Below are positions 1 through 12,742 of a stretch of 64,000 bases of DNA, in pieces. Numbering within the stretch: position 1 is the first letter of the stretch; each line of letters begins with the position of its first letter. The notes below the pieces were generated by a model. The model had not been told where the DNA came from and searched no databases. It saw nothing but the letters and a program-made list of their open reading frames with translations. Location: assembly GCA_024704765.1 (NCBI GenBank), contig JAKMXF010000013.1, positions 21,620-85,619 on the forward strand, given 5' to 3'. The DNA is from Oopsacas minuta (taxonomy: Eukaryota; Porifera; Hexactinellida; Lyssacinosida; Leucopsacidae). A program made the translations under genes and the position numbers.

Positions 1-2940
1 ATCCGGACTTACTTCGAAAATTGATAGATCGGATGCCAGCAGGAACGAGAAGATGTGTAGATTTGAAAGGAGGTTATATCGGAAAGTAATTAAACGCCTA
101 TGACACGTAACACTAATTATATAGGTATTTATCTAATAGGAAAAAACTTTCGGGACATACTGTAGATCGACCATAAGTTTCAGTTGAAATTATATCTTTA
201 CAAATGCAAGAAGTCTTGCTATTATAAATTCTATTAACTGTGTCTCATTCAGCATTTCAAATCTAGTATGGGCTTATTCCATGTTTCGTAATACATTCTT
301 GAAGTTACTCTGTGACAATTCACTATATCCTATATACTTTAACACTTATGTCATCCATTGAATTACTTGATTCTTATGGCTTGTCTGAAAAGTTTCAGTA
401 TAGGCATATAGTACTGTCATACACTGCCTTACAAATTATCAAATTATTACAGCAATTTTATTGTTGATGAAAATCTTTCTCATGGTGTTCCATATTATAT
501 CTCGGAAGGTTTACAAATTTAACAAGCCAGTTTTTTCATTTTTCTTGTTATATTCCTATTTAAAGATGATTTTTTTGTAGTCATTCATGGATTGTTCAGT
601 ACGTAGAATCCGTGGCACAGTGGGAAAACATGGCTGATCAGGGTCAAATTTTGATACTCAAAACTTCAAGAAAGTCATATTTCTGAATTGATCATAGTTG
701 AAAACATATAAATGTGTATTTAGATACAATTTAAGGTTGTTCATGACTGTGGTATGAGCAGATAGTGAAGTGATTATCCTTGGGATAATGAAGAAAGTTA
801 TTTATTCTAATAATAGCTACTTTCAAAGTCATTTTCCAAAAGTTAGTTGGAGTGGAACATACACGTTTTGTGTATAATGTAATCAATGTAGCTTTCATAT
901 AATCATAAAAGAAGGTTGGGTGCATACGCTCACAAAATAATTGGGCAATACTATTATTATCTAGGTACTAAATATACAATATGCCAAGATCAACTAATTA
1001 GACATTGATCAAAGGTTTTTCGAGGGCACTCGAGTTCGCATGGTTTTATGGCTGAAACAGTTAGAGAAGATGTTTGCTGGAAATATTTACTAAATATAGG
1101 GTAGCGAAACATAGGAATCGTGACCATAATACCAACGGAAAGTGCAAGGTAAATTTTTCGAACAAAAAATTCCCTTCATAGAGGAATTTTGAAAGAAATA
1201 TTATATTTGCGAATTATATAATCCGAAGATTGAAATGCACTAATGAAAATGAAAATACGATAAAATATTACATAGAAACAACTAATATCCTGAAAATCAG
1301 TGCATCTCGAGGATCCTTTGTAAAATATTTATGGAAATTGAATAAGTTTCAACCAAATATCCTTGCATTCCTTTTTCGATATCTGAAGAAAAATTTCTTC
1401 TCCCATGGGTTATTAATAACACAACCAAGTAAAAAAATCAAATTTTATCAGTCGTATCCAAAGCATAAACCATTATGAAAAGGATAACAAATTAGCATGA
1501 AAAATTGTGATGTTATTTGATGATAACATTAGACAGCAGCTCGTTCCATATTGCCAATTGAAGAAGCTTCTGAAGTAATGTAGAGGTATTGCGTAGAAAA
1601 TTTGCAACCCCAGCCATTATATTAAAACTATTTATCACACCATTCGCCTCAACTAACTTCGACTTGTTATGACCCGAAGGTTCCATACCCCAAAAAGACC
1701 AACCAAGTCAAAAATTCTAGTAACTTTGTAAAATAGTGTGAATCGATAGTAGTGAGCTTATATTCAGTTTGATCTGATCATTTTTGATCAGGCTCTCAAT
1801 ATTTAGGCACCCATCAGCAGGAATCGGTAGATATGCTGGAATTTCTGCTACCATTGGATTTCAATACTAGAAACCTGTGGAACCCGTCCTGAAATAGATC
1901 CTCATACAGTCGTAACATTCCTTTACATGATTTACATTGACAGTTGAGTAGAGTAAATTCTTCTACCTGTACCTCGAAGTTAATAATAAGATTACAGCTT
2001 ACTGGTTTGAGCTTATAGGTCTTATCCTAACTCCGTCGAATGATTTTATAAGTGTTGTTCTGCCTAGGAAATTGCATGCTTTTAAATAAGGTTGATGAGC
2101 CCATAATCTTGGCTCGCTTGAGTTTAGGAGATTTAAAGCTTCTTCTTAGGGATAATGTGGCTTTTAGAAACAAGATATATTTTAGTTTTACATTATTCCT
2201 CTTGGTTTGTGAGGCCGTGGTAAATGTTGCTTTATCCCATGTTTGTGAAGACAAATGTAGATATGAAAAACACTGTCCTCAAGGAGGTCGATGGCGTAGC
2301 AGATGAGGATGGATATATCAGAATCGGGTATAAATTCACTTTTTGAATCGGTGGAAGACTCATGATATTGGAATTGAGATGGGAAGAGATGTGCGGTAAA
2401 TCACCTGCTCGGAAGATTTCTACTTACTCAATGTTCTGGAAATATCCTTCAAATGACTTGTAGACTTGCATCACTTCTTCAGTAAATGATGCCTTTAGAA
2501 CAAATTCCATTTAGAAAGATTTATATAATTTTTGGATACCCGAATATTTTCGGTATTTGGAGGATTCTTTGGGGTTGTTCAAATTAATGTATCCAATTTC
2601 ATTCAGGGGTTCATTTAGATACTCAGGGCCATGCACCTATAATGTCTAATTCACTTCATACCTCTAGAGTATACATTATGCATTATAATATCCGAGACTC
2701 TAGGCTCGAAGAGAAATTTCGTAGACCTTGAGATAAGTTTCCCCAAATTTATGCTCCTGTGGGCGGGCCACATAGGACTGGATAACAGTTATTTGATTGT
2801 TCAGAAATACAGGGAGAGCCAAAAATTCTGCAACAATATTCAAATTTCATAAACTTTGTTAAGTAACCTTTTGGAGTGTTTATCGGATTAAATATTCCAT
2901 GTGACTCGAATATATATCATACTAAAGCATTGATACCCAC
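1..2940. other. AT-rich stretch without recognisable gene
   Basis: I see only short open frames of 60-84 codons with no family resemblance, no convincing splice structure and no inverted ends. It is treated as intergenic or intronic DNA. Old transposon remnants too decayed to recognise may be present. Confidence 0.6.
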
Positions 2941-2998
2941 CCTACTGCAATAATATCTGAAACTAAACTTATTGTAGCTCAGAGTTATCCAACTTTGG

Positions 2999-3756
2999 TT
3001 GAATAAACATCGACAAACAGAAATATTGAAATCACTCGGTTCGAAGAATAACACGCGATCTTTCATTTCTCGGACTATTTCTAGATTTAACAAGTGTGGG
3101 ATAGTGAAAGATGTGCCATGTTCTGTTCGTACCACAGCAGCCAAGCGGAAGGTCAAGCAGATGATAATCAGAAAGCCGACGATATCTTACAGACAAATTG
3201 CAAGTAAGACGTGATGCTCTATTACCTCGGTCCGGCGAATTTTCAAATACGATCTAGGTGTTAAATCATTCAAGAGAACTAAAACCGAAGCTCTAACTCC
3301 ACTTACGATTGGGAAAGATTGCAACGTTGTCGTATGCTCGTGACCCGCCTCAAAAATGTTGGTCATGAAAATATTGTCTTTTCAGATGAGAAAATATGGT
3401 GCATCTAGGAAAAGTATACCAGTCCAAACTTTTGTGTATTCTAAATCGCGTAAAAGGTATCTGAGGAATGTACACATGGTGCAATAACTTTACATCCTAA
3501 GTCTGTGATGTTATAGGCTGGATTCGGCAAAAGGGAAAACAAGCATGGTTTTTGTGCCAGAGGGCGAAAAATTAACGCAATTTCATACCAGAAACTGATA
3601 CTATCTAAAAATATCCTACCTATAAGTCAAACCTTCATCAAGGGAGAAAATTGGTTGTTTCAGCAGGACTGAGCTCCAGCTCATACAGCTAAGATCAATC
3701 AGGGCTGGCTTTCTAGCAACATTCATGATTTTTTCAACAAGAATGAATGGCCCATG
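2999..3756 (+). pseudogene. Tc1/mariner-like (probably DD37D) transposase, decayed
   Basis: The first 70 codons read as the N-terminal paired-type helix-turn-helix of a Tc1/mariner transposase that would bind the element ends. Downstream, several frames carry further pieces: ENIVFSDEK (first catalytic Asp region), GKTSMVFVPEG, and WLFQQD-stop-APAHTAK (second catalytic Asp) near 3655-3705, followed by FFNKNEWP. These phrases match the DD37D copies at 33.6 and 35.1 kb. Many frameshifts and stops are present, including one directly after the second Asp. The third catalytic Asp segment is absent because similarity stops near 3756, where the Tigger element begins. No inverted end was found at the 5' side. 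Confidence 0.75.
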
Positions 3757-3770
3757 TATTAATATCAATA

Positions 3771-5029
3771 TAGTAGGTTTCGGATATAAGAAAGTTTACG
3801 ATTTCACTTAATGTGGTCCTTATATCCGAAACTTTCATATATGCGAAATTCAATTATGACGTTTGCCTTTTACTTAATAACTCAATATTATACTAGCTAT
3901 TTTGGATGCATCTTTGAACCATGATTCATGATAAGAAATCAATGAGAGTGGCAAGAACTGTTCAAGAAAAACGGGATATATTAGCTCAATGCGAATTGCC
4001 AGGTGCAAACCGAAGATCCATATACAATAACCTTGGAGTATCCGAGTGCTTGATCCCAAAATGGAAGAAGATCAGGTACCAGCTTGAAGAATGTCTGATG
4101 TTAAGGGAAGTAGAAAAGGAAAAAGGAAGGTGAGCACGGGGAAACTCTAGAAGATGGCCTTCTCACTATTTTGGACAATTGGAGGGAACGGGATGTAGAA
4201 GTCACCAGGCTAATGCTCAAAGTTAAAGCTGATGAAATAGCTGAAAGGGTAGGTGAACCAAAAGCGTCGGATATTAGCTGAGCCGTTAGCAAAGCAGACA
4301 CAGCATTGTAGTTAAAATCCTGCAGGGAGAGGGTGCTGACGCTGATGAAGCACCGGCTGATAGATGGAAAAAAGAAAAACTACCGGGAATAATGGAGGAG
4401 TACGGACTTAAATACATATACAATACTGATGAATTTGGGTTGTTTTACACCTGCGGGCCCAATCGGACGTGGTACGGAAATCTGATGGTAGAAAAGGAAC
4501 AAAGCAAAGTAAGTCCAGGGTATCAGTGTTGGTGGATGCCAATATGGATGGATCTGATAAACTTCCACATCTGATTATCAGTAAAAGCAAGAACCCAAAG
4601 AACAAAAAATTGCCGCTACCAGTAGAATATACCCACCAAAAGAAAGCATGGATAAATACACAAATATTCAATGACTGGTTGATACAGGTTAATAACAAGA
4701 TGAAGCGAAGAAGGAGAAAAATACTGATACTTGCGGATAATTTTACTGCACACCGCACACCACCACCAATGAGTAATGTTCGTCTCCAGATGTTGTGTGA
4801 GAATACAACTTCTATCTGCCAACCAATGGATGCTGGCATAATTGCAGCCTTGAAGAAAATGTTCGGGTACAGAGCTGCTGAACATAAAATTACGATGCTT
4901 GACAGCGGATTAAAACCAACAATCACCCTTTACAGGGCCTTGATAATGCTGAAACATAGTTGAGACTTAATATCACCCAAGACAATTCTAAACTGCTTTA
5001 GCAAGGCATTCAATCTGGGTCGTGATAGC
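3771..5029 (+). mobile_element. Tigger/pogo-like element, 3' end missing
   Basis: About 3771-3850 holds alternating inverted motifs (TTCGGATATAAG and CTTATATCCGAA), laid out like the terminal region of the Tigger copies at 8.7 and 26.3 kb. The transposase pseudogene follows from 3921. The element stops at the unresolved base at 5030, beyond which an unrelated transposase C-terminus begins, so the right end is not represented. Confidence 0.7.
3921..5028 (+). pseudogene. Tigger/pogo transposase with DDE_1 domain
   Basis: The N-terminus (3921-4133) resembles the CENP-B/psq helix-turn-helix of pogo transposases, with QEKRDILAQCE and an NLGVSECLIPKWKK recognition-helix region. The catalytic core follows in two frames: YNTDEFGLFY (first Asp, 4428-4430), ILILADNFTAHR (second Asp, 4736-4738) and CQPMDAGIIAALKK (third Asp, 4829-4831). 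The last two Asp residues are separated by 30 residues, the spacing expected for Tigger (DD30D). Frameshifts occur near 4135 and 4480, and there is a stop after LKHS at 4961-4963. Past it the frame continues as TILNCFSKAF, a typical Tigger C-terminal phrase. It is dead but fairly complete. Confidence 0.88.
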
Positions 5030-5030
5030 N

Positions 5031-5445
5031 GTATATTAGCAACAGGAAAGTGAATACTGAAGGCCTTGATAATGTATGCCGAGAGACTTACGAATCCATT
5101 TTAACCAATTTTTCATGGGCACATGTAACCCCTACTTTACATAAACTTCTAGCCCATGCATCACAAATAATTGCAGATCATAACGATGGGTTTGGCTTAG
5201 AAGATTTGTCTAAAGAAGGCCCTGAATCTTGTAATAAATTGGTCAGGGGATACCGTGAGAGACTCCCAAGAAAATTTAGCTTTGAGGACGACGTTAAAGA
5301 TGTGGTCGTCAGGCTTATCTCTCAAAGTGATCGAATTATAGCATCCTTTCGTAATATTACCAAAAACGATTGGGAGCCAGATCTATCTGAGTTAAAGAGC
5401 TGTCAAGATATTTTGGTGAATTCTCTAATTATAAATACGTTATAG
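5031..5445 (+). pseudogene. C-terminal part of an orphan DDE-type transposase family
   Basis: The open frame runs from just after the unresolved base to a stop at 5443-5445. It begins ISNRKVNTEGLDN, then TPTLHKLLAHASQII, DLSKEGPESCNKLVRGYRE and LISQSDRIIASFR. The same blocks in the same order occur at 12743-13197 (SNELSM, LSKEGLEQGHKLIREF, LCMYGCEILIEKFRK). From memory, arthropod and Hydra genomes carry many uncharacterised proteins ending in a block like SEEAQEARNKDFRKYREHHTRK, and I infer that the Glu there is the catalytic one. The N-terminal part is missing at the N at 5030. This fragment has no stop and looks younger than the 12.7 kb copy. Confidence 0.6.
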
Positions 5446-7791
5446 TTTGTAGTTCAATGAACGGTAGGTCATTTTAACAAGAAATATGGTTTCATAAGTT
5501 GATAAACATGTACATTAAATAGTGTTAATAATATCAAAACATAAAGCATTCAATTTCTGAACACATAGCTGACAAATTGGCTTAATTAAAATCGATAAAA
5601 AAATCAAAATATTTTGAAATGTGACAATGACGTCATTACTTTCACACCCAAAGACTTAGAAAAAATCTAGTTACGTCAATCGATTCCTTGAGTATGATTC
5701 CCCATATGTCAATAATATAGTTTAATACGTTATCTAGTGCCCTAATACCTACTTCCAGGTTTTAGCCATTTCGTGCAACTGTGATGAACACGATAAGTTT
5801 ACCACTTCGTTTTAAACAATTCTCGCACTCAAATCGAGATTTCAGCACTATATTGACGTTATACAAAACACATTTTAACGGCTATATTTGGTTAGTAGAG
5901 AAACCAAATAGGAAATCTCTACTATGTTTTTCAAAGAAAATTAAAATGAAATCGGCCAACGAATGATTTTTCATATAAATGGGCTAATTAGGACTTGTTT
6001 GTTGATTTTGAGTGATAATTTGCCAAAGTTTTAGCATCGTTGAGTTAGAATTTTATTAGCAATTATTGCTGATACTTATCACTGAAACTGTGATGATAGA
6101 GTGAATTTTAAAAACTGGAAACAATATTGGGGTTCTGCCGGTATTTTTTGCCAGTTTTTGACACGAGATTACTGGTGTCAATAAATTTGGGTGTATTTTA
6201 TCAATCTTTGGCACCTAGGAAATTTTTTACGGAAAATCGAATAATTGCTACAAATTCTAATTTCAAAATTGCAAAGTGGGTGAATTTCAATTAACGATTT
6301 TGAATTCTTACTCAACCAAGATTTTTTCAAATTAATTATCTATTAGTAGGTGCTACTTTATAATGTTTATTTTTGGGAAGCAATTTCCATCAAACAGTAA
6401 GGGCGTAGCTCTCTCTGTTTGTAAACAGGACGGCCTGCACGGAGCTAGTAACATTATTATGGTAACTCAGCAGAATGTGGGACAATAAGGTCTAAAACCA
6501 CTGCTTTATGACACAGTAACTTTCAAAATTACTATACCATAAGCAATTACAGTCGTAGTGTCACGTTCGTAACAAAAGTGAGCACCTTAATTTTGCCACT
6601 TGGATAACCAATTATCGCAATAGAATCGAGATTTCAGTAACTTTTTGGCATCATAAATTGACAATTTTCCCGGACGTTTTCGCTTAAAGGATAAATATAG
6701 TTGTCAGTAGCTAATTGTTCACAGGGTCCAAGTATACATATAAAGTATGAAAAGGCAATTATTCTATGTATGGTTGGAAGCTCGGAATTGATTGAAGAAA
6801 CTGGAAGACACCCCAAAGGCTGATTTTTAATATAGGGGTATTTTGGCCTGGCTGGGATGAGTTGGAGTCTTGGCCAAAATTCATATATATGACGAAATTA
6901 TGAAATCATTGTCAACAATTTAGATTTTCAAAAAAATCAAGTTGCTGCTTAGCCAATAAATGTTATAGGGTTATTATTTGAAAGACAGGTAATTCATAAT
7001 ATGACAAATGTGCGGACGTTATCACTTTGAACAAATTCAAACTTATTATTAAAGTATTACGTCATCATGGATTTACAAATTTGAAAATTTTCCAAAATTC
7101 CAGAAGAAGTTTAAGAATCTCTTAATATACGATGTAGAAGTGCCGAAATTACTAACCTAAAGCTACGTAAGAGTTCCAGTATTACCATAAAATGCCATAA
7201 ATTCCAGTGAACCATGGATAATAAAAATGAAATCCCGAAAAAGATTAACCTCGAATAACGTAGGCCAAGTATATCCCGCCAATGACAAATGTAGATGTTT
7301 CAAACTAAAGCAAAACAACTTTGGCCAGTTGCAGCTACCTAGCAAGCGTGGGCAAGTATATATCTGAAATAATATTTACATTGCCATACAGTTATTGTGA
7401 GAAAACTGTACCGTAGGAATGTATATCAGTGTATTTCTACATAATACAGATGATTTAAGAAATTCGATTGGGAGAAATCCATGATTGATCTAACAAACTT
7501 CTTTCATCGATTTATGATACCTTAACTCACCCAAACGATTCACTTGATTTATGGTATAAATTGTGAAACCAAGTCAAATTAAACATCCTCCGAATCATGA
7601 GAGACAAGTATGGTATGAAACGAAGCCTAAATGCCCTAATGATAACATATTTGAATTAATATAATCGTGATTAGCATATTAAACAAAGACTGGTAGTTAA
7701 TTATAAAACACTGAAAATTTAGTAGTTAAGATGATGCGGGAAGCAAAAAAATTGTATACTATACAACTTTATTCAATGCAAGGTTCTATAG
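5446..7791. other. Gene-poor stretch with old dispersed repeats
   Basis: No credible gene. About 6030-6125 resembles 16850-16935 (shared CACTGAAACT and ATGATAGA blocks). About 6835-7075 resembles 41265-41515. These look like very old dispersed repeat copies. Confidence 0.5.
6835..7075. repeat. Dispersed repeat, copy 1 (partner at 41265-41515)
   Basis: Shared blocks in the same order are ATTTTGG..CTGG, GAGTCT, CAAAATTCA, ATTGTCA, and near the end TATTACGTCATCA followed by TTTACAAA. Family unknown; no open frame is shared. Confidence 0.5.
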
Positions 7792-8217
7792 CAGGGGTTT
7801 TCAACCTAGGGGTCGCGCGAAGGCTTTCTAGTTGGGTCGCAAAAAGTTCAGATAATTTACATAACATAATTAATATTTACTGATTAACAAGTCAAAAATT
7901 ATTTAAATTATCAACTTTTAGCTGAATTCAAAATGCATTGTCAGTCTATTGCGCGTGCATTGCTATGTGCAATGTACAGGGTGTAACAAAATTGATGCCT
8001 TATTGTTTACAATTAATTATTTATAAACACAGCCACATCAAGTATCTACGGATATATACTATTTGCTATATCTATGTTAATTCTATTCATAACTAATGAT
8101 ATTTTATTATATTGCAAGGTATGACTCACATTTAACCACAAATATGCTAACTCATAATTTCATATTTATTAGCTAATTTTGCGATGGTGAAAGAGCATGC
8201 TATTCGAACAAGACACA
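7792..8217. mobile_element. hAT-like element end, extent uncertain
   Basis: At 7792 the sequence CAGGGGTTTTCAACC followed by GGGTCGCGCGA matches the style of hAT terminal repeats (CAGGGGTTCTCAACC type). The preceding 8 bases TTCTATAG would be the target duplication, but no second copy was found, so the right end is unknown. The stretch ends at the unresolved base at 8218. Confidence 0.45.
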
Positions 8218-8218
8218 N

Positions 8219-8592
8219 CCTCAGTAGCAAGGAAGTCAGAATTCCCAAGCAGGTGTGCCAGTTCTTCTGCTTTCTCCTTCAGCATTGGACCACTTACTCT
8301 CTGACCTTTAGAAGTCACTAACTCAAACCATTGATTTAACGCTTCGTCCACCTCAGGATCTTTTCCCTTTCGCTCTCTCTTCACGTTAGTTAGTTGTTTT
8401 TTGGGATGATTCATAGTATGTGACCATTTTAACCTCAACTGCTCTTCTTCATTTGTCGATCAAATGAGAGTAGTCCTTGGTATAGATAATAATTCAGCAC
8501 GTTGCCGCTGACTTATACCTGGAGGCTGTAATGCAACATCGTCTAGTAATTTAATCTTTTGTGCAAGTGTCAAATCAGTTCTTTGGGTCATA
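8219..8592 (-). pseudogene. Tigger transposase N-terminal DNA-binding region
   Basis: Translation from the ATG at 8590-8592 gives MTQRTDLTLAQKIKLLDD and QRQRAELLSIPRTTL, the first psq-type helix-turn-helix. It is followed by a stop near 8464. The frame then continues with VDEALNQWFELVTSKGQRVSG and KAEELAHLLGNSDFLATEG, the CENP-B type second helix-turn-helix. About 125 codons are present, then the sequence breaks at the N at 8218. The catalytic domain is absent here. Confidence 0.88.
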
Positions 8593-8770
8593 AAATAATA
8601 ATATAATCTAAATTATATACAAACCTAATCAAATTTTTGATAAACATATAGACTTCAAAAAAATAATGGTCCGATTAACCGAAAAATGTTAAATATTACT
8701 CCTGGATTAGATTCCGTCAAGGAGAAAATGGTCCGATTAACCGAATTGTCCGATTAACCGGAGTCGACTG
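8219..8770 (-). mobile_element. Tigger element 5' end with N-terminal transposase fragment
   Basis: The terminus at 8770 reads inward as CAGTCGACTCCGGTTAATCG and is followed by a TA target (8771-8772). Repeated GGTCCGATTAACCGA motifs at 8670-8750 are subterminal. The identical terminal 20 bases occur at 26277, the opposite end of a related copy. The transposase starts at 8592 on the minus strand and is cut at the N at 8218. Confidence 0.88.
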
Positions 8771-8772
8771 TA

Positions 8773-11435
8773 TATGGAAAATTAATCCTAAATCACGACA
8801 TAGAAGATATTAGGTTAAAAGTTTGTGTAACTAATGCGAATTTTCAGGAAATTAAGTAGTACACTCATGGCAATTTTAATATTAATTTCTACGTAAGTTT
8901 TTGGGTGTACTACCTTTGGTTGAAAGAGTGTATTAAATTGCAGCTTAGAAAATAATGTATAAATAATAGGAAGGATGGTAGTGGGTGAGAGGTATATTTA
9001 AACCTTGGTCGTTGGTAGAGTTCAACTGATAGTCTCTCAACGCAGGTAAAAAATATTGTAAAACAATCCATGTCTGAAAAAGGAGTCGTGAAAGCAAAGA
9101 GGTCGCTATGCCACAGGTCGTTCAATACAGGCTGTATAATAGTACCAAATTTTGTTAGAACTAGTTGAAGTTCGAATTATCAAAATATATTAAATGTGCT
9201 ATACGTAATAGCTGTCATGGGAAATCAAAATTGCTAAATTAATGGAAGGACATTGTATGGGATTAATGTAGGGTTTAAAACCCTTGATTCCTCAAGAAAT
9301 GAAAAGTATATTCCAAGCCTCCCTTTAAGGTAATCTCATTCTTAGATCATAGGAATATTGATAATATATTAGGATTCCCTTTAACAAATCAAGTGTTTTG
9401 TATGATAAATTGCACAAATAGTTGTAATAAGAAAGAGATATATTTAAATGAGTTAGAACCCATTAATTTTTATTTTCGAGAAGTTATAGAGGCTTATAGA
9501 AACTAGTTGAAATGGAATACCGACAATTCACACCTAATTTGATTGGTGAATTGATTTGACATTATTTCAATTTAGATTATAGGGAAAATACTGAAATTAA
9601 TCACAAGTAATAACTCTGGCATAACTAACTACTATTGTAAACTACTAGTACTTGGAAGTCGTTTCTATTTCGTTAAAAGCTGAATTCATCATAGCAGAAT
9701 AAGATAATATAATCGCAGTTAAATGTTATATTCACTTATTTCTTTTAAGGTGGAATTTTGTTATTTGACTAATATCCGATTGGCTTCTGAGAGTTCACGG
9801 TATTAGTGAGTCGGCCCCCACCAAAAGTTCACCGAACGCCCGAACATAGAGCTTAGAGGGCAATTGATTGCAAGTCAAATCGATGTCATAATCCAAGGGT
9901 TTCCATGGCTCTATTGTAGGCAAACAACGCAACTTAACCGCTGATCCCTTCCTAGAACCAGGGCCGGATTAAGGAATAGGGCCTCGTACTTTGAGGGGTA
10001 AATTTGACTATATGAATGGGTTAAACCAATCCAGTATTTTTAATTTCCCTGTTAGACCATCTAAAAATACATTACATTATTTTCATACCGAATTTCTTCG
10101 AAAACTAGGATGGAGGATGATAGTTTTAGTGAGTTAATTTATAGTATATTGTTTAAATCTTCGATTATCTCATCAATTTCTTTCTGGGTATATCTTGTAT
10201 ATTTAAACTCCATCATTTATTTGCTTGTCCGAATTGATAGAGGAACTGGTTTGAGATACAGACTTGAAATTTGATACGGGGTGTGGAATGACGTTTACTA
10301 ATGAAACTATTCACAAAATTAGTATTAACAAAACTCAAAATTAGTCAAACTTAAATATATCACACAAGAATGTAGAGATTAGTTTAGAAAATATTGCAAC
10401 TACTAATGTCCAATATTCTGAAACTTGTGTACGTAGTTTAAATTGAAATTTCGAAACAAGTGTAAGATTTTTTAATAGTCAATATATTTGTAGAAGTAAA
10501 CTAGAAATATTTTAGATATTCATAAATGTCTCTAAGTCTTCAATTTGATATGTAATTTCTAACCAATTTCAAAGAATGGGAAGGCCATGAAATTTATATT
10601 TCAAGTGTGCTGAGTTGAATTTTGTGGTAACCTCACAATCATTTTTACTGTCTTTATAAAATCTCAAGTTACAAGAATCTACTGGCAGGGCCGGGTAAAG
10701 GTGGATGCAACCCATGTAGAAGCAGAGGTTCCCCGAATGAAGCGTCCCCTAAATATTAGGTCAAGGGCGTTGTCGTTCCGGACGGAACTCTAAAGCCACT
10801 GCAATTTAGAATCACCTTAATGCTCAACATTCCTATATATATTGTAAAATTAATTCAGTAGCGTTAAATATTTTCCAAACAAATATATATTTATCAATCA
10901 CATTGATGGATATAAGCATATTGATACTGTCTATTTCATTTCATGCAGGGAGGATGACACTTTAAATGCTCGCCCCTAACCCCGAGAAGTGTATCATAGT
11001 ACACGAGTAGAATGTCCAGACCAGATCCAGAGAGGATAAGTCAACAGGACGATATATCCATGGCAACGCTTCTTCTTGCATTTTAACCACAATATCATGC
11101 ATATACATTGAAATGATCTACGGACCGAATTTCTCAGGGCGCGCAGTCGACGGAGATTAGTCTCCCAATCTATGGTCCTGGGGCTCACTCCCTAACAATA
11201 TTCCTAATGAGTGCTAAAGCCTCCCCTATTGAATAGCATTTTCGGATCTGGTACTAATTCCATTTATCCTAAATAATAGTATAGTATAAATAATCAGAAA
11301 GCTGATTATTCAGAGAGCTTTGACGAACATGAATTATGGGCGATTATTCGACACAATATGGCAAATCAAATTTAGTCTCTTCAAGCGGAACTACAAATAA
11401 AACTCTATGTAAATAGTATTAGAGAATTTATATGT
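8773..11435. other. Gene-poor stretch with hAT-like end motifs
   Basis: No gene was recognised. CAGGGCCGGATTAA at 9959 and CAGGGCCGGGTAAAG at about 10686 look like the ends of hAT-type non-autonomous elements, but I could not pair them with opposite ends or target duplications. A minus-strand frame at 10994-11188 has no known domain. Confidence 0.5.
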
Positions 11436-12263
11436 TCAGAATCTATGAGGAAAACATACCAAAACATCAAACAAACATGTAGATATTATGAAAAATGAAT
11501 ATAAACTTCCAAGCAGGAAGTAAGGATATAGATACGGGGTTGTCGAATTAAAGTAAGATATTCTGAAGAAATAGTGATCAACAAAATGATATGCTTGAAT
11601 TATTTCTACTTCTTTCGATATCAAAATAGAACACCTTATATCCGAATTATTTACACAGCGAAATATGTTATGAAATCCCTGTAGATGTACATGTCTACCA
11701 CTACCAAAAAACTCTAGGATAGGTAGCGTATGTAATTCCTCTTCCAAATCAGCATTCATATATTGTGGGGTACTTTGTATCAGATGAGGATTGAAGGACT
11801 CAAACATGCTCATCAATGACAAGTTTGAATGAGGATGAATATTTTCTAAATAAATCAACATGAAATAAGTCCATTTATCCATAAGATGTAAACCAATATT
11901 ATGATCAAAATTATGTGACAGTGAATCTTCACCAAGTATGCTGCTTCCAGCAGACAGTATCCCTGAAACACTGATTGAATCAAACATCGTGGTGGCTTGA
12001 CAACTATCAACTAAAAAGAGAATATGGTTAAACCTTTGATTCCTCAACATTTGAACCAATGTATCGTGGAATTCGACATTAAGTAGTTCTTCATTATCTT
12101 GAAACTTGAGAAAACAATTTCCTCCATGACCAGATATATAGATCAATAGGTTACTATTTTCATTTAATAACAAAGATTTAGAACGTGGAGTATATTGATG
12201 ATGACGTCCAGTTAAAATACGAAAGAAATTCTCAACACTCACTTCATATCCTTTATAATCTAC
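11436..12263 (-). CDS. PIGK: GPI-anchor transamidase catalytic subunit (PIG-K/GPI8), terminal exon
   Basis: PIG-K is the caspase-like (C13) cysteine protease of the ER-membrane GPI transamidase. It cleaves the C-terminal GPI signal of a precursor protein and joins the protein to the GPI lipid. The exon opens after a splice acceptor (TTATTTAG then GTAGATTAT, boundary at 12263/12264) with VDYKGYEVSVENFFRILTGR. It contains the catalytic His in IYISGHGGNCFLKFQD (12126-12128) and the catalytic Cys in LFLVDSCQATTMF (12000-12002). Also conserved are GEDSLSH, GLHLMDKWTYF and ILEFFGS. After a poorly conserved tail there is a hydrophobic stretch (YPYFLLGSLYSFFIIS), consistent with the family's C-terminal membrane anchor, then a TGA at 11436-11438. 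Roughly the first 120 residues, including the signal peptide, must lie on upstream exons to the right; I did not find them here. No frameshifts or stops, so the gene is probably active. A donor hidden near FFGSG is possible, in which case the tail would be intronic. Confidence 0.92.
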   Translation of the reverse strand, partial: VDYKGYEVSVENFFRILTGRHHQYTPRSKSLLLNENSNLLIYISGHGGNCFLKFQDNEELLNVEFHDTLVQMLRNQRFNHILFLVDSCQATTMFDSISVSGILSAGSSILGEDSLSHNFDHNIGLHLMDKWTYFMLIYLENIHPHSNLSLMSMFESFNPHLIQSTPQYMNADLEEELHTLPILEFFGSGRHVHLQGFHNIFRCVNNSDIRCSILISKEVEIIQAYHFVDHYFFRISYFNSTTPYLYPYFLLGSLYSFFIISTCLFDVLVCFPHRF

Positions 12264-12742
12264 CTAAATAAGTTAGAACAATAAATAATTTGAGTATGTT
12301 GCAGTCTAAATGAGTATCCGCGCGAAACAAGATTCGCGGAATATAATACGAAACATGCTTCGTGGAGTAAATTTCGCCAAATTTATATAATTACAGGTAG
12401 TAAGTAGGGTGATGTATTGTCTGCAAAGCAACCCTAAGTGATATATATAATATTACGAAAGTTCTTTGCGGGTTTAGTTTCGATTGTTCGATAGAGGATA
12501 TCAAGGAGACAATCCGTTAGTTAACCTCTGATGGAAAAGAGCTGATGAGCTACAATACAAAGCAATGGTGGGGATTATACCTGTAAGTGGCATTGATGTA
12601 TTTCCTGCAGCACCTTTGTATCCTTATCTAAGGATTTTAGATTGGTTCTTGAACCTCATCTAACTAGTTGGAGCAGGAAAGTCCAAGTGAACTGAGGATC
12701 AAATGGTGCGAGATTATTGAGGTTTAGTATGTAAGCGAATCC
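12264..12742. other. PIG-K intron start and unassigned sequence
   Basis: This lies upstream of the PIG-K terminal exon on the minus strand, beginning with the intron 3' end. No further PIG-K exon was recognised. Confidence 0.5.

Noticed and set aside
2052-2306. 84-codon plus-strand frame with hydrophobic stretch
   Set aside because: No homology recognised and an equally long frame exists on the opposite strand; likely chance.
4408-4926. 172-codon minus-strand frame
   Set aside because: It is the shadow of the Tigger catalytic domain on the plus strand.
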